Source: Mycetocola saprophilus
GTDB taxonomy: Bacteria > Actinomycetota > Actinomycetes > Actinomycetales > Microbacteriaceae
Direction of reading: 5' to 3'
NCBI RefSeq assembly: GCF_000718085.1
Contig: NZ_JOEC01000007.1
Coordinates: forward strand, 1-39,899
DNA length: 39,899 nt
Position 1 is the first letter of the stretch. Every line of letters starts with the position of its first letter. A program made the position numbers and the translations under genes. The notes under the pieces were generated by a model, which saw only the letters and a program-made list of their open reading frames with translations, made no database searches and was not told the origin of the DNA. Shown piece after piece: positions 1-7,874 of this stretch.

Positions 1-41
1 GCCGGACTTCTTTACAACACATGTGTGTGTTGCAGGTTGAG

Positions 42-67
42 AGCCCTGACCGTTTACGGTCGGGGCT
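42..67 (+). terminator. Rho-independent terminator of an upstream gene
   Basis: An 11-bp stem (one G-T wobble) with a TTTA loop is followed directly by TTTCCTTGTTT on the plus strand. It most likely ends a plus-strand gene lying left of the window. A second small hairpin with a TGTG loop sits just before it at 15-32. Confidence 0.75.
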
Positions 68-80
68 TTCCTTGTTTAAC

Positions 81-166
81 AGCACTGGTGCTGGTGCTGA
101 GGCTGGTGTTGCTGGTTGTGGTGCTGGTGCTGGTGCTGGTTGTGGTGTGTGGTTGTTGTTGTGGGT
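81..166. repeat. GT-rich simple repeat (GGTGCT-type)
   Basis: This stretch is built from imperfect GGTGCT / GGTTGT units and is almost free of A and C on the plus strand. It lies between the upstream terminator and the GNAT gene. Short open frames cross it (Gly/Ala/Cys-rich in one, Val/Leu-rich in the other), but they also run through the terminator and have no ribosome binding site, so I treat it as non-coding low-complexity DNA. Confidence 0.6.
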
Positions 167-261
167 CTTGCCTGGAGGGCGGGGCCTTTTCGTGTTTAAC
201 CCGGGTGAGTGGTTGGGCTGTAGGGTGTGCCGGCGTCGGTAGTGTGCGTTAGCGTGCTTGG

Positions 262-891
262 ATGAGGGAATCGCATGTCACCCGCCTTACGCGGCGTCTG
301 GAGCTGAGCCCGTTGAGTCATCGCGATGTCGACGACCTGTTTCGGATCTATGGTGACCCGGCGACCTGGGTCCACCTGCCAGAGGGGCGTTATATACGCC
401 GTGAGCAGGCCGTCAGGCAGGTTGAGCGGGCCCAGGATGGACATCGAGAGCAGGGCCTGGGGATGTGGGCGCTGCGGGTCGCTCGGGGCGCGGGGACCGC
501 AGACCTTCCGGCCGGCACATTCATCGGTAGTGGTGGTGCGCAGTTTTTGGCCGAGGGCGGCGTCCTGAACCTGGGGTATCGGTTGAGTCCGGTGGCATGG
601 GGCCGGGGGTTTGCGACCGAGGTCGCGACGGCGGCACTGCAGGCGGCCGCCGAGGTCGTGCCGGAGATTCCCGTGACGGCACGCGTTCTGACCAATAATC
701 CCGCATCGGTGACGGTCCTGGAGAAGGTTGGGCTCGGTCTTATCTGGGAGGGCATGGGAGGCCTCGGCGGCGAGGCTCCCGCGGCCGCAGAGGCCAACGT
801 TCCGGGTGAGGGGCGAACGCCGCTGCGCCGCATCTACTCGGATCGAGCACTCACCCCCTCGGCATTCAGCTGGCTCATCGCCAACGCATAG
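262..891 (+). CDS. GNAT family N-acetyltransferase
   Basis: This 209-residue protein belongs to the RimJ/RimL-like branch of GNAT enzymes, which transfer acetyl from acetyl-CoA to an amine. The N-terminal segment TRRLELSPLSHRDVDDLF is typical of the family. The acetyl-CoA pyrophosphate-binding loop is visible as WGRGFATE (residues 113-120) after the strand LNLGYRLSP. The closing motif NNPASVTVLEKVGL (about 144-157) matches the conserved Asn/Ser...LEK-x-G segment. The last 40 residues are Ala/Pro-rich and look like an appended tail. The substrate (protein N-terminus, antibiotic or small amine) cannot be told. The ATG at 262 lacks a strong ribosome binding site. It stands alone, ahead of the tandem repeats at 915-965. 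Confidence 0.85.
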   Translation: MRESHVTRLTRRLELSPLSHRDVDDLFRIYGDPATWVHLPEGRYIRREQAVRQVERAQDGHREQGLGMWALRVARGAGTADLPAGTFIGSGGAQFLAEGGVLNLGYRLSPVAWGRGFATEVATAALQAAAEVVPEIPVTARVLTNNPASVTVLEKVGLGLIWEGMGGLGGEAPAAAEANVPGEGRTPLRRIYSDRALTPSAFSWLIANA

Positions 892-914
892 ACCCACGGT
901 CCGTCGCGGCACGT

Positions 915-965
915 CATTTTCAGTGCAAAGCCATTTTCGGTGCAGAGCCATTTTCAGTGCAGAGA
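915..965. repeat. Three tandem 17-bp repeats
   Basis: Three adjacent copies of CATTTTCRGTGCARAGM occupy 915-931, 932-948 and 949-965, differing at one or two positions each. They lie between the convergent GNAT gene and the terminator of the glutathione peroxidase gene. The unit is not a codon multiple and lies in no credible gene, so it is an intergenic element (operator cluster, iteron-like array or slippage product). Confidence 0.8.
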
Positions 966-968
966 AAA

Positions 969-994
969 CCCGGACGGCCTTACGGCCGCCCGGG
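969..994 (-). terminator. Terminator of the glutathione peroxidase gene
   Basis: Read on the minus strand, an 11-bp stem (one G-U pair) with a 4-base loop is followed by TTTTC, 15 bases beyond the peroxidase stop codon. It is a clear Rho-independent terminator. Confidence 0.8.
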
Positions 995-1008
995 GAGGAA
1001 TAAGCGTC

Positions 1009-1491
1009 TTAGCGGGGCAGGTTAGCCTCGATCAGGGAGACCAGAGCCGGGTCGTCGGGCTCGGTCTTGGTGCGGAAGCGGTGCTTCTCGCCATTGGGGA
1101 GAATGAGGAACTTCTCGAAGTTCCACAGCACCGGACCGGCGAGGCCCACGGTGTCCTTGGCATCGATGATGTCGCGGTACAGCGGGTGGCGGTTGCGTCC
1201 GTTGACCTTGGCCTTTTCAAAGACCGGGAAGGTCACGCCCCAGGTGACGCGGCAGTACTCGGCGATCTCCTCGTCGCTGCCGCCCTCCTGGAGGAACTGG
1301 TTGGAGGGGAAGCCCAGGACGGTGAAGCCGCGCTCGGCGTACTTCTGCTGCAGGGCTTCGAGTGCCTCGTACTGCGGCGTGAAGCCACACTTGCTGGCGA
1401 GGTTCACAACCAGGAGGACGTTGCCCTCATAGTCGGAGAGGTGCTCGGTAGTTCCGTCATTGCGGAGGAGCTCAATTGTGCCATCGGTCAT
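1009..1491 (-). CDS. Glutathione peroxidase family protein (thiol peroxidase)
   Basis: This 160-residue thioredoxin-fold peroxidase reduces hydroperoxides. The peroxidatic residue is a cysteine (C35 in NLASKCGFTPQY), not selenocysteine. The family's catalytic partners are present: Q65 in GFPSNQF and W123-N124 in VLWNFEKFL. Bacterial Cys-type members usually take electrons from thioredoxin rather than glutathione, and actinobacteria generally use mycothiol, so the name is structural. The longer open frame begins 27 codons upstream, but family alignment puts the start at the ATG of MTDGTIELL. It is a single gene with its own terminator at 969-994 and probably acts in the cytoplasm against oxidative stress. 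Confidence 0.93.
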   Translation of the reverse strand: MTDGTIELLRNDGTTEHLSDYEGNVLLVVNLASKCGFTPQYEALEALQQKYAERGFTVLGFPSNQFLQEGGSDEEIAEYCRVTWGVTFPVFEKAKVNGRNRHPLYRDIIDAKDTVGLAGPVLWNFEKFLILPNGEKHRFRTKTEPDDPALVSLIEANLPR

Positions 1492-1624
1492 GTCATCAGG
1501 ATACGCTGGTGTATCCAAACGCGCTACGTGCGTCGCTGAACATTTGATGTGGGTTATTGCCAGGCCTCGCACGCAGACCCGTGTGGCACTGTCCGGACGT
1601 CGAGGGGCGTCTCGGGGGCGGTGA

Positions 1625-2086
1625 TTATCCCTTGGGGATCGGCGGTCCCAGAATGAGCAGGATGGTGGCTACAATCGCCACGGCAACCACCGCGAGGGCC
1701 AGGAAAAGCACGGGGTGGCGTACCAGCCACATCACCAGGCGAGACAGCACGGAGCGGTCACGCGGGTCCGCTCCGGGCTCGGTACGCCACACCCCACCCA
1801 GGTGTCCACCGCGCTCCAGGGCGCGCTCAAACGGGATCGTCGCATAGGGCACCACCGCGGACACAACGCCGAGGGCAACGCGGCCCAGCGACCAGTGCTG
1901 GTTGATACCGATCAGGATCGAGGCCAGGGCAAAGCTCAGGAATACGACGCCGTGGATACCGCCGGCGATCGTGGTGACAATGGGGTTTGCATCCAACCCG
2001 TATTTGAGGATCAGGGAGGCGATCAGCAGTGTCCAGGTGACCGTCTCGGCAATCGCGACGGTGCGGTACAGGGTGCGGGGAGTCAT
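1625..2086 (-). CDS. DUF3817 domain integral membrane protein
   Basis: This 153-residue protein has the actinobacterial DUF3817 pattern: the start RTLYRTVAIAETVTWTLL, then GGIHGVVFLSFALAS, then VVPYATIPFERAL. About three transmembrane helices fall near residues 5-25, 35-60 and 65-85. An extra C-terminal helix (about 125-147, VLFLALAVVAVAIVATILLIL) follows a soluble linker and is not part of the core domain. The ATG at 2086 is preceded by AGAGG at good spacing; the open frame extends further upstream, but that part looks non-coding. The function of DUF3817 is unknown. The gene stands alone and is divergent from the secreted protein gene at 2309. Confidence 0.85.
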   Translation of the reverse strand: MTPRTLYRTVAIAETVTWTLLIASLILKYGLDANPIVTTIAGGIHGVVFLSFALASILIGINQHWSLGRVALGVVSAVVPYATIPFERALERGGHLGGVWRTEPGADPRDRSVLSRLVMWLVRHPVLFLALAVVAVAIVATILLILGPPIPKG

Positions 2087-2308
2087 ATGGCCTCTTCGGG
2101 TCGAATGTGCCTTTAATCCTATTCGACAGCGTGTCTGATAGGGACATTGTCGAACAGCTCGGGTCATGGAATTATCAATTTGGCTGCCAGTTTCGTCAGT
2201 CATCTGCGCATATGTTTAGGTGTATATTTGAGCCTGGATTGGGCAGCTGCAGGCTGCCTGAGCTATTCGAAGATCAAAGATGACCAGCTTTATATTTTGG
2301 GGGAAAGC

Positions 2309-2656
2309 ATGAATAACGTTAAGACGAGCAACCGGACAGTTCGTCGTCGTCTCGGTTCAATTGGACTTGCTTTGGGGCTGGCAATTGGCGCTATCGCGGG
2401 CACAAACGTGCTTGCGCCGCAGGCTGCTTCGGCAGCACCTTCCTGCGGAAAGCCAAGCTACGATAACCTTTCTGGAATTGCATCGGTGACCTGTAAGGGG
2501 AACGGCGAGGTTCGACTCGCGGTTACCTGTAACGGAGCCTTCGGCGGAACCTGGACGAAAAAGGGTTCCTGGACGAGAACTCCGATTACCGCAGTTTTCA
2601 AGACTGACACCTGCATTTTCGCAAACGGGTGGTCCGTGAAGGCAGAAACTCGATAA
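2309..2656 (+). CDS. Small secreted four-cysteine protein of unknown function
   Basis: This 115-residue protein has a Sec-type signal peptide: a basic start (NRTVRRR), a hydrophobic core (about residues 16-36) and an AASA-A cleavage site near residues 42/43. The predicted mature part is about 73 residues, with four cysteines (C46, C62, C74, C102) that could form two disulfides, and is basic with Thr/Trp/Gly-rich strands such as GGTWTKKGSWTRTP. A GGGGGAAA ribosome binding site precedes the ATG. Codon use and the flanking DNA are clearly less GC-rich than the rest of the window, which suggests recent acquisition or fast evolution. I do not recognise the family; a bacteriocin-like peptide or secreted inhibitor is possible but unproven. 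A long hairpin at 2721-2760 follows it. Confidence 0.75.
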   Translation: MNNVKTSNRTVRRRLGSIGLALGLAIGAIAGTNVLAPQAASAAPSCGKPSYDNLSGIASVTCKGNGEVRLAVTCNGAFGGTWTKKGSWTRTPITAVFKTDTCIFANGWSVKAETR

Positions 2657-2720
2657 CGAAGGCTAGTCCGCTTGACTATTGTTCGATCCGTCGAGGAGCA
2701 ATGATAGTCTTGGCCATTTA

Positions 2721-2760
2721 GTTCAGCGCTGGGTCAGAGAAATTTGACCCAGCGCTGAAC
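2721..2760 (+). terminator. Long perfect hairpin, probable terminator
   Basis: The 16-bp arms (2721-2736 and 2745-2760) are perfectly complementary around an 8-base loop, 64 bases after the secreted protein gene. No T-run follows, so it would be a tail-less (I-shaped) terminator or another structured element. Confidence 0.6.
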
Positions 2761-2839
2761 TGTTGGCAGCTTGTTCGCGATGCGAATTCGTGCGGGCCGT
2801 ACCACCCGAAACGGAGAATCGGGCGAGGGCGACAACGCA

Positions 2840-2874
2840 GAGGCGCCGGTGTGGATTAACCACACCGGCGCCTC
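2840..2874 (-). terminator. Terminator of the DsbA-like gene
   Basis: A perfect 15-bp GC-rich stem with a 5-base ATTAA loop lies 11 bases beyond the DsbA-like stop codon on the minus strand. There is no U-tract, as is common for actinobacterial I-shaped terminators. Confidence 0.7.
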
Positions 2875-2885
2875 GGCGAATCGGA

Positions 2886-3782
2886 CTACTTTTTGTTCTG
2901 AGCCTGAACCTGCTCGACGAACTTGAAGAAGTCCTGGGTGTTGCCCCAGCCGACGTTCTGAGTCGGCGTGTACTGCTTGCCGTCAACCAGGATGGTCGGC
3001 GTACCGGTGACCTGGGGGACGTCGGTGTTGGGCAGCGGGCCGGCCTTTGCCTGGTCGGTGATCGAGGTAACAAAGTTCTTGTAGTCACCATCGTTGATGC
3101 ACGACTCGATCTTGTTGCTCTTCACACCGGCGTCACGAATCACCTGTGCAATTTCAGCATTCTTGAGGCCCGGCTGTCCCTCCTCGGGCTGCTTGGCGTA
3201 GAGGGCCGCGCTGGCGTCCAGGAAGCCGTTGGGCTCGTAGTTTGCCACGCAGGCCATGGCCGCGGCGGACCGAGTGGAGTACTGGGTTCCGGCGGATACC
3301 CGGTCCAGGATGCTAATCGGAATGATCTGCAGATCGACGGTGCCGGCGCTGACCATGTCCTTCAGGCCGTCCAGGTTGGCGGTCTCGAACTGGTTACACA
3401 GCGGGCACAGGTAGTCGACATACATCACGACGTTGGTCTTGGCGGAGTCCTGCTTGACGCCCACGGGCTTGTCGCCGGCCTTGAGGGCGGGGGTGGTCTT
3501 CGCCTCGATCTTGCCGGCGGCACCGGTGAAGCTGATGCCACCGCTCTGCATGTTCGCGGGGCCCGGGCGGTTGTTCTGCGCGGTGGTGTTAACCACGATG
3601 GCGACCACGAGTGCAATCACTGCAAGAGAGCCCACAACCACACCGATCTGGGTGATGATGCGGTTACGCTTTTTGCGCTTCAGCTCTTCTTCCCGACGCA
3701 GACGTGCGACCTCGCGCATGTGTTCGCGGCGGTCCTTCTTGCTCATCTTGTCGGGGTCATTGCCCGAATCACTGGATGCCAT
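2886..3782 (-). CDS. Membrane-anchored DsbA family thiol-disulfide oxidoreductase
   Basis: This 298-residue protein has a charged cytoplasmic N-terminus (Lys/Arg/Glu-rich, about residues 10-43), one transmembrane anchor (about 44-66, TQIGVVVGSLAVIALVVAIV) and an extracytoplasmic thioredoxin-fold domain. The active site is CPLC (C126/C129) after the strand NVVMYVDYL, and the cis-proline loop is VTGTPTILVDG near the C-terminus. This is the Thioredoxin_4/DsbA type that oxidises cysteine pairs in exported proteins. A TTG four codons upstream is possible, but the ATG at 3782 has GGGA at suitable spacing. It lies next to the exported four-cysteine protein, a plausible but unproven client. The HAD gene upstream is on the same strand, 93 bases away. 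Confidence 0.92.
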   Translation of the reverse strand: MASSDSGNDPDKMSKKDRREHMREVARLRREEELKRKKRNRIITQIGVVVGSLAVIALVVAIVVNTTAQNNRPGPANMQSGGISFTGAAGKIEAKTTPALKAGDKPVGVKQDSAKTNVVMYVDYLCPLCNQFETANLDGLKDMVSAGTVDLQIIPISILDRVSAGTQYSTRSAAAMACVANYEPNGFLDASAALYAKQPEEGQPGLKNAEIAQVIRDAGVKSNKIESCINDGDYKNFVTSITDQAKAGPLPNTDVPQVTGTPTILVDGKQYTPTQNVGWGNTQDFFKFVEQVQAQNKK

Positions 3783-3875
3783 GTGTTTTCCCAATCGGTG
3801 TCACGAATCCTCGCGGCGCGCGAAGTTGTCCCTTAGATCGTACCCGTACGCTTTACGCCGAAACTGTTATCTTCC

Positions 3876-4619
3876 TTAAAGCGTTGCCTGGGTGTCCGGA
3901 TTCCGGTACTCGGCAATGAGGCGATCGGCCAGGACCTCGGCGGAGTCGAAGACCTCGAGCGCGCCCTCCTCCTCGCCGGGAACCGCATAACCCCAGCTCA
4001 CCAGGTAGGTGGGGATCCCGTTGGCACGGGCACCATCGATGTCATGGTGGCGATCACCCACCATGATCGGAGCCTCGGTATCGACGCCCCGGGCGCGCAG
4101 GCGCACCAGTGCCTCGGCGACCACGTCGGCCTTGGCGCTGCGGGTCTCGTCCTCGCTGGCCCCGCACAAAACGGTCAGGGTGTCACGCAGACCGAAGTGG
4201 TCAAGGATGCGCTCGGCCTGAGACTCGGGCTTGGAGGTGGCCAGCGCGAGCGGGATCCCCGCCGCGTTGAGGCGGCGCAGGAACTCGGGGATGCCCGGGT
4301 AGACGCTGGTGAGCTGCGAGGCATCCTCCTGCCCGGCGAGGCTGCGGTAGCGCTCGAGGGCGGCCCAGGAGTCGGCCTCGTTGAGCCCGGCGAAATCACG
4401 GAAGGAGTCCAGCAGCGGCGGCCCCACCCAGCGCATCATCTCCGACTCCGGCTGAGCCGGCAGGCCCAGCGAGGCGAGGGTGCGGCCCAGGCGTTCGATG
4501 ATGCCGGGGGCCGAATCGATCAGGGTGCCGTCCAGATCAAGCAGCACGCAGGTCCAGGCCTGGGTGGTGGGACGTTCACTGGTCGCGGGCACGGTGGTGG
4601 GGATGGTGGGAATCGACAT
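3876..4619 (-). CDS. HAD superfamily phosphatase (phosphoglycolate phosphatase-like)
   Basis: This 247-residue protein carries all HAD motifs: the nucleophile and acid D28/D30 in LLDLDGTLIDS, motif II at T128-S129 in LATSKPESQAERI, a motif III lysine around residue 163, and motif IV GDRHHDIDGAR (G188-D189, D193). The helical cap between motifs I and II makes it subfamily I, as in Gph and PpaX enzymes. A phosphorylated sugar acid or nucleotide is a likely substrate, but it cannot be fixed from sequence. The ATG has GGGGA just upstream. It follows nucS by 44 bases, with a hairpin between them, and precedes the DsbA-like gene. Confidence 0.9.
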   Translation of the reverse strand: MSIPTIPTTVPATSERPTTQAWTCVLLDLDGTLIDSAPGIIERLGRTLASLGLPAQPESEMMRWVGPPLLDSFRDFAGLNEADSWAALERYRSLAGQEDASQLTSVYPGIPEFLRRLNAAGIPLALATSKPESQAERILDHFGLRDTLTVLCGASEDETRSAKADVVAEALVRLRARGVDTEAPIMVGDRHHDIDGARANGIPTYLVSWGYAVPGEEEGALEVFDSAEVLADRLIAEYRNPDTQATL

Positions 4620-4636
4620 AATTCCCCATCATACGG

Positions 4637-4656
4637 AGCGGGGCCTAGGCCCCGCT
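4637..4656 (-). terminator. Palindromic hairpin after nucS
   Basis: A 20-base perfect palindrome (AGCGGGGCC-TA-GGCCCCGCT) sits between the nucS stop and the HAD start, without a T-tail. It is probably a terminator or attenuator for nucS. Confidence 0.55.
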
Positions 4657-4663
4657 GAAATTC

Positions 4664-5356
4664 TTAGAACAGGCGTGAGCCATCGTCCAGGCCGCGCATC
4701 TCGTCATAGTCGAGAATGACGCAGCGAATGCCGCGGTCCTCGGCGAGGGTGCGTGCCTGGGGCTTGATTTCCTGGGCCGCAAAAACGCCCTGTACCGGAC
4801 GCAGCGCGGGGTCGCGGTTCATCAGCTCGAGGTAGCGGGTCAGCTGCTCGACGCCGTCGATCTCGCCTCGACGCTTAATCTCCACGGCTACGGCGCCGCC
4901 GTTGGCATCCCGGGCAAGGATGTCGATCGGTCCGATCGCGGTCATGTATTCGCGGCGCACCAGGGTGTGTCCGGGACCCAGGACATCGATCTGCTCGGCC
5001 ATGAGCTTCTGCAGCTCGGACTCCACGGCGATCTTCTGCAGACCCGGATCCTGGCCGAGTTCATGCGCGCTATCGTGCTGGATCTCATAGATCGAGACCT
5101 CCAGCTGGTCGCCGGTCTTGGCGTGGGTGACCTTCCACAGTTCCGTTACACCCTCCTCGGCGCGCTCGGGAGAGGGCTCCTGCACCTGCATCGTGCAGGG
5201 CGGGCTCATCCAGTTCAGCGGCTTATAGCTGCCGCCGTCGCTGTGGATGAGGAGGCTGCCGTCGGCCTTGAGCATCAAGACCCGGGTAGCCAGGGGGAGG
5301 TGGGCGGCCAACCGGCCGACATAGTCCACGGAACACTTCGCAATAACCAAACGCAC
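4664..5356 (-). CDS. nucS: NucS/EndoMS mismatch-specific endonuclease
   Basis: This 230-residue protein matches NucS, which cuts mismatched DNA and replaces MutS/MutL mismatch repair in actinobacteria and some archaea. The start [16 protein letters not shown] is the family signature and fixes the GTG at 5356; the 80 upstream codons in the same frame look non-coding. The C-terminal RecB-like nuclease core contains GPIDILARD, the EIKRR motif ([20 protein letters not shown]) and [12 protein letters not shown]. The protein ends in GSRLF, matching the C-terminal sliding-clamp interaction tail known for actinobacterial NucS. Length is close to the mycobacterial protein. It is preceded by the DUF2804 gene on the same strand. 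Confidence 0.96.
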   Translation of the reverse strand: MRLVIAKCSVDYVGRLAAHLPLATRVLMLKADGSLLIHSDGGSYKPLNWMSPPCTMQVQEPSPERAEEGVTELWKVTHAKTGDQLEVSIYEIQHDSAHELGQDPGLQKIAVESELQKLMAEQIDVLGPGHTLVRREYMTAIGPIDILARDANGGAVAVEIKRRGEIDGVEQLTRYLELMNRDPALRPVQGVFAAQEIKPQARTLAEDRGIRCVILDYDEMRGLDDGSRLF

Positions 5357-5430
5357 CCAGTGAGTGTATCGTCCGCGCCCGGGAACGCCCAGCCCATCCC
5401 GTGCGCGTGGCCGCAGAAAACTGCCGGTAT

Positions 5431-6408
5431 CTACCGTGTGGTGGTGGGGGCGTCGGGGAGCGAGAGCCAGCCGGTCAAGCCGGACACGGTGAATCGCGCA
5501 CCGGGTTCCTGCTCGATCCAACCGGCAAACAGGCCCACATTCGCACGGCGCTCGCCCCGGGCATCGGCGGGCGCATCGCTCAGCGGGGTGAAGCACAGCT
5601 CGAAGCCGGGGCCGCGGAGGCGGATCCTGCCGTCCTCGAGACGCTCCGACTGGGCGGTGGAGGCATCATAGGCGAGCACCCCGTCCACCAGGAAGCCGCT
5701 TCCGGCACCCAGCCGGATGCCCAGCCGGTGAACGCTGGAATCCGAGGCGAGGATACCGATGCCGGTGGCCTCGGCCCGCACCTCCTCGAGGTCGCGACGG
5801 TGGCAGCCGTGGCTGTAATTGTGCACGGCCCAGGTGGATTCCGGTGCCAGGGCCTCCCAACGCCCATCGATTGCCAGGCGGCCGGAGACCGGGCGAGCAA
5901 GGTCGCTCAGGACATAGTCAAACGAGCGATTGTCATGGGACACCACGGTGCCCAGGCTCTGCTGGATCAGCGGCCGTCCCACCCGCAGGTCGAGCTGCAC
6001 TCGGCCGCCGTACACCCGCAGGCGGGTGCCGCCGGGGACCTCGTCGATGCTGATGTCCAGGTCCAGTGAGTGCACCCGGATGGGTCCGGTCTCCGGGCCC
6101 TGCGGCAGCGAGCCCATCGCGTCCCGAGGCCTGGTCGGTGCAATCTCAATGTGCGCGCGGGTGGCGCGATCCAGCACCCACAGCCGCTGCTGGACCCCGC
6201 GCTGATCCCGGCCGGTGGCGATCATCAGAATGTGGGTCGGAGTGCTGACCAGCCAGTGATCCCGACGCCGATCCTGTCCGGTCTCCCGGCCTGCCGCCTG
6301 ATGCAGGGGCGCGCGCGAAAACCCGATCGCGTCGGGATTGACGATCCCCGAGGCCAGGCGCAGCGGCACCGGCTTCGTGATCTCACGGGTGAGGACTCCA
6401 AGGCTCAT
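5431..6408 (-). CDS. DUF2804 domain-containing protein
   Basis: This protein of about 325 residues matches DUF2804 by its N-terminal pattern ([18 protein letters not shown], then a charged stretch and [14 protein letters not shown]) and by a later conserved core ([36 protein letters not shown]). DUF2804 proteins are predicted beta-rich and resemble lipocalin/AttH-like domains, but no activity has been assigned that I can support. There is no signal peptide. I chose the ATG at 6408, which gives the usual family start; an upstream TTG at 6453 lies inside the MFS terminator hairpin. The ribosome binding site is weak. The gene lies between MFS and nucS on the same strand. Confidence 0.8.
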   Translation of the reverse strand: MSLGVLTREITKPVPLRLASGIVNPDAIGFSRAPLHQAAGRETGQDRRRDHWLVSTPTHILMIATGRDQRGVQQRLWVLDRATRAHIEIAPTRPRDAMGSLPQGPETGPIRVHSLDLDISIDEVPGGTRLRVYGGRVQLDLRVGRPLIQQSLGTVVSHDNRSFDYVLSDLARPVSGRLAIDGRWEALAPESTWAVHNYSHGCHRRDLEEVRAEATGIGILASDSSVHRLGIRLGAGSGFLVDGVLAYDASTAQSERLEDGRIRLRGPGFELCFTPLSDAPADARGERRANVGLFAGWIEQEPGARFTVSGLTGWLSLPDAPTTTR

Positions 6409-6446
6409 TGGTGCAGAATAGCGACTTTCCGCGTCCAAAAACACCA

Positions 6447-6469
6447 TCCCCAAGGTTGATTCTTGGGGA
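6447..6469 (-). terminator. Probable terminator of the MFS gene
   Basis: An 8-bp stem (TCCCCAAG/CTTGGGGA) with a 7-base loop lies 11 bases after the MFS stop on the minus strand. A T-run (GTTTTTGG) follows several bases later. Confidence 0.55.
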
Positions 6470-6480
6470 ATTGTGGATGT

Positions 6481-7698
6481 CTAGGCTACGGGCTTCTCCG
6501 CGTATCCCACGGGTCGTGCGGCGGGGGCCGCGAGCAGCGCGATCACCACCAGGCCGAGGATCGGCAGGAGCGCGTGCAGCAGGCCCACGTGCTCGCCCAG
6601 CAGACCGATGGCCGGGGGACCGGCGAGGAAGGCGACATAACCCATCATTGCCACCGCGCTCACCCGCTGCGCGGACTGGGTCGGGTGCTCCGCGGCGGCG
6701 GACATGCCCACCGGGAAGCCCAGCGCACAGCCGGCCCCCCAGGCGGCGGCGCCCACCAGGGCCAGCGGGAACGCCGGGGCGAAGATAAACAGGGCGAGAC
6801 CCAGGACCGCGAGGCTCGCGGAGAGACGGATGGCCGCGACCCGGCCGAAGCGGTCGATGAAGGGGCCGCCGACAAAACGGGTCAGCATCAGCGCAGCCAC
6901 AAAGACGCCGTAGACCAGCGCGCCGGTGCCCGGGGACTGCTCGTAGCCGTCCACAACCGCCTGGGCGATCCAGTCGCCGGCGCTACCTTCGGCGAGGCTC
7001 ATGCCCAGCATGATCAGGCCGATCAGCAGCAGGCGGCGATCCTTCCAGACCGACGCGTTTGCCCGCAGGCGCTCGCCGACGGGCACGCGCTCATGGGTCT
7101 GACGCTCGATCGGACGCTGCGGGATCCAGCGCACCACGATAATCGCGGCGGCCGAAACCAGGACCGCCACGATGGTGAGGTGGACCGAGAGCGGCACGTG
7201 GTTAAACGCCGCGGCCGAACCGATCAGGGCACCGAGGACCGTGCCCACGCTGAAGAACGCGTGCATCATCGGCATCACGGTTTTGCCCAGTTCGACCTCG
7301 GCCAGGGCACCGTCGAGGTTCATCATGACGTCCACCACGCCGTTGCCGAAGCCCAGGATCGCCAGGCCCACGATGACCACCGGCAGAGCGATCGTCGATC
7401 CGAAGCCCATGATCAGCAGCCCGACCATGCTGATCAGCAGCGCGGTGCGGATGCCGGCGCGGGTACCCAGGCGCTCACGGATCGCATTCGAGGAGGCCAA
7501 GCCGAGGATCGAACCCGCGGACATCCCGAACAGCACCAGGCCGAGGGTTCCATTGCTGATGTCGAGGGTCTCGCGCAGCGCGGGGATGCGGCTGGCCATG
7601 CTGGCCACGCTCAACCCGCTCAGCAGAAAGACGATAAACAGGGCGTTGCGCCAGGCGCGCAGGGCGGCGGGGGAGGCGGCAATGGAGGTAGCGGTCAT
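6481..7698 (-). CDS. MFS transporter
   Basis: This 405-residue protein has about 12 hydrophobic helices and the major facilitator layout, closest to the FucP/YbjJ-like group of small-solute transporters: helix 1 NALFIVFLLSGLSVASMASRIPAL, then the A-like loop SNAIRERLGTRAG between helices 2 and 3. A central loop with charged residues (IPQRPIERQTHERVPVGERL) separates the two halves. The open frame begins 35 codons earlier, but the upstream part includes the predicted operator, so I place the start at MTATSIAASPAALRAW. It faces a LacI regulator, which suggests control by a sugar or nucleoside-like ligand. The substrate is unknown. Confidence 0.88.
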   Translation of the reverse strand: MTATSIAASPAALRAWRNALFIVFLLSGLSVASMASRIPALRETLDISNGTLGLVLFGMSAGSILGLASSNAIRERLGTRAGIRTALLISMVGLLIMGFGSTIALPVVIVGLAILGFGNGVVDVMMNLDGALAEVELGKTVMPMMHAFFSVGTVLGALIGSAAAFNHVPLSVHLTIVAVLVSAAAIIVVRWIPQRPIERQTHERVPVGERLRANASVWKDRRLLLIGLIMLGMSLAEGSAGDWIAQAVVDGYEQSPGTGALVYGVFVAALMLTRFVGGPFIDRFGRVAAIRLSASLAVLGLALFIFAPAFPLALVGAAAWGAGCALGFPVGMSAAAEHPTQSAQRVSAVAMMGYVAFLAGPPAIGLLGEHVGLLHALLPILGLVVIALLAAPAARPVGYAEKPVA

Positions 7699-7775
7699 GC
7701 TCACGGTTTCAAACGGGGCGCCTGCGGCGCGAAGTGGGGGTAGGTGTGGGCGTTCGGGGAGGATGACGCCCCGTG

Positions 7776-7789
7776 TCGAATCGATTCGA
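7776..7789. promoter_or_regulatory. LacI-type palindromic operator
   Basis: TCGAATCGATTCGA is a perfect 14-base palindrome with the central CG typical of LacI-family operators. It lies between the divergent MFS and LacI genes, 78 bases upstream of the chosen MFS start. Autoregulation and repression of the transporter by the adjacent LacI protein are inferred. Confidence 0.65.
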
Positions 7790-7874
7790 TTCGGATTGAA
7801 CATCGCCTAAGCTATCCGATGGAAGTGATCCCGGTCAACCGGCCGGGACAACGCCGTCGAAAACGGAGCGGGCG

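Noticed and set aside
21..242. Short Gly/Ala/Cys-rich frames at the left edge
   Set aside because: They cross a Rho-independent terminator and a simple repeat and have no ribosome binding site.
915..965. CRISPR array
   Set aside because: The 17-bp units are adjacent, without spacers, and no cas gene is present.
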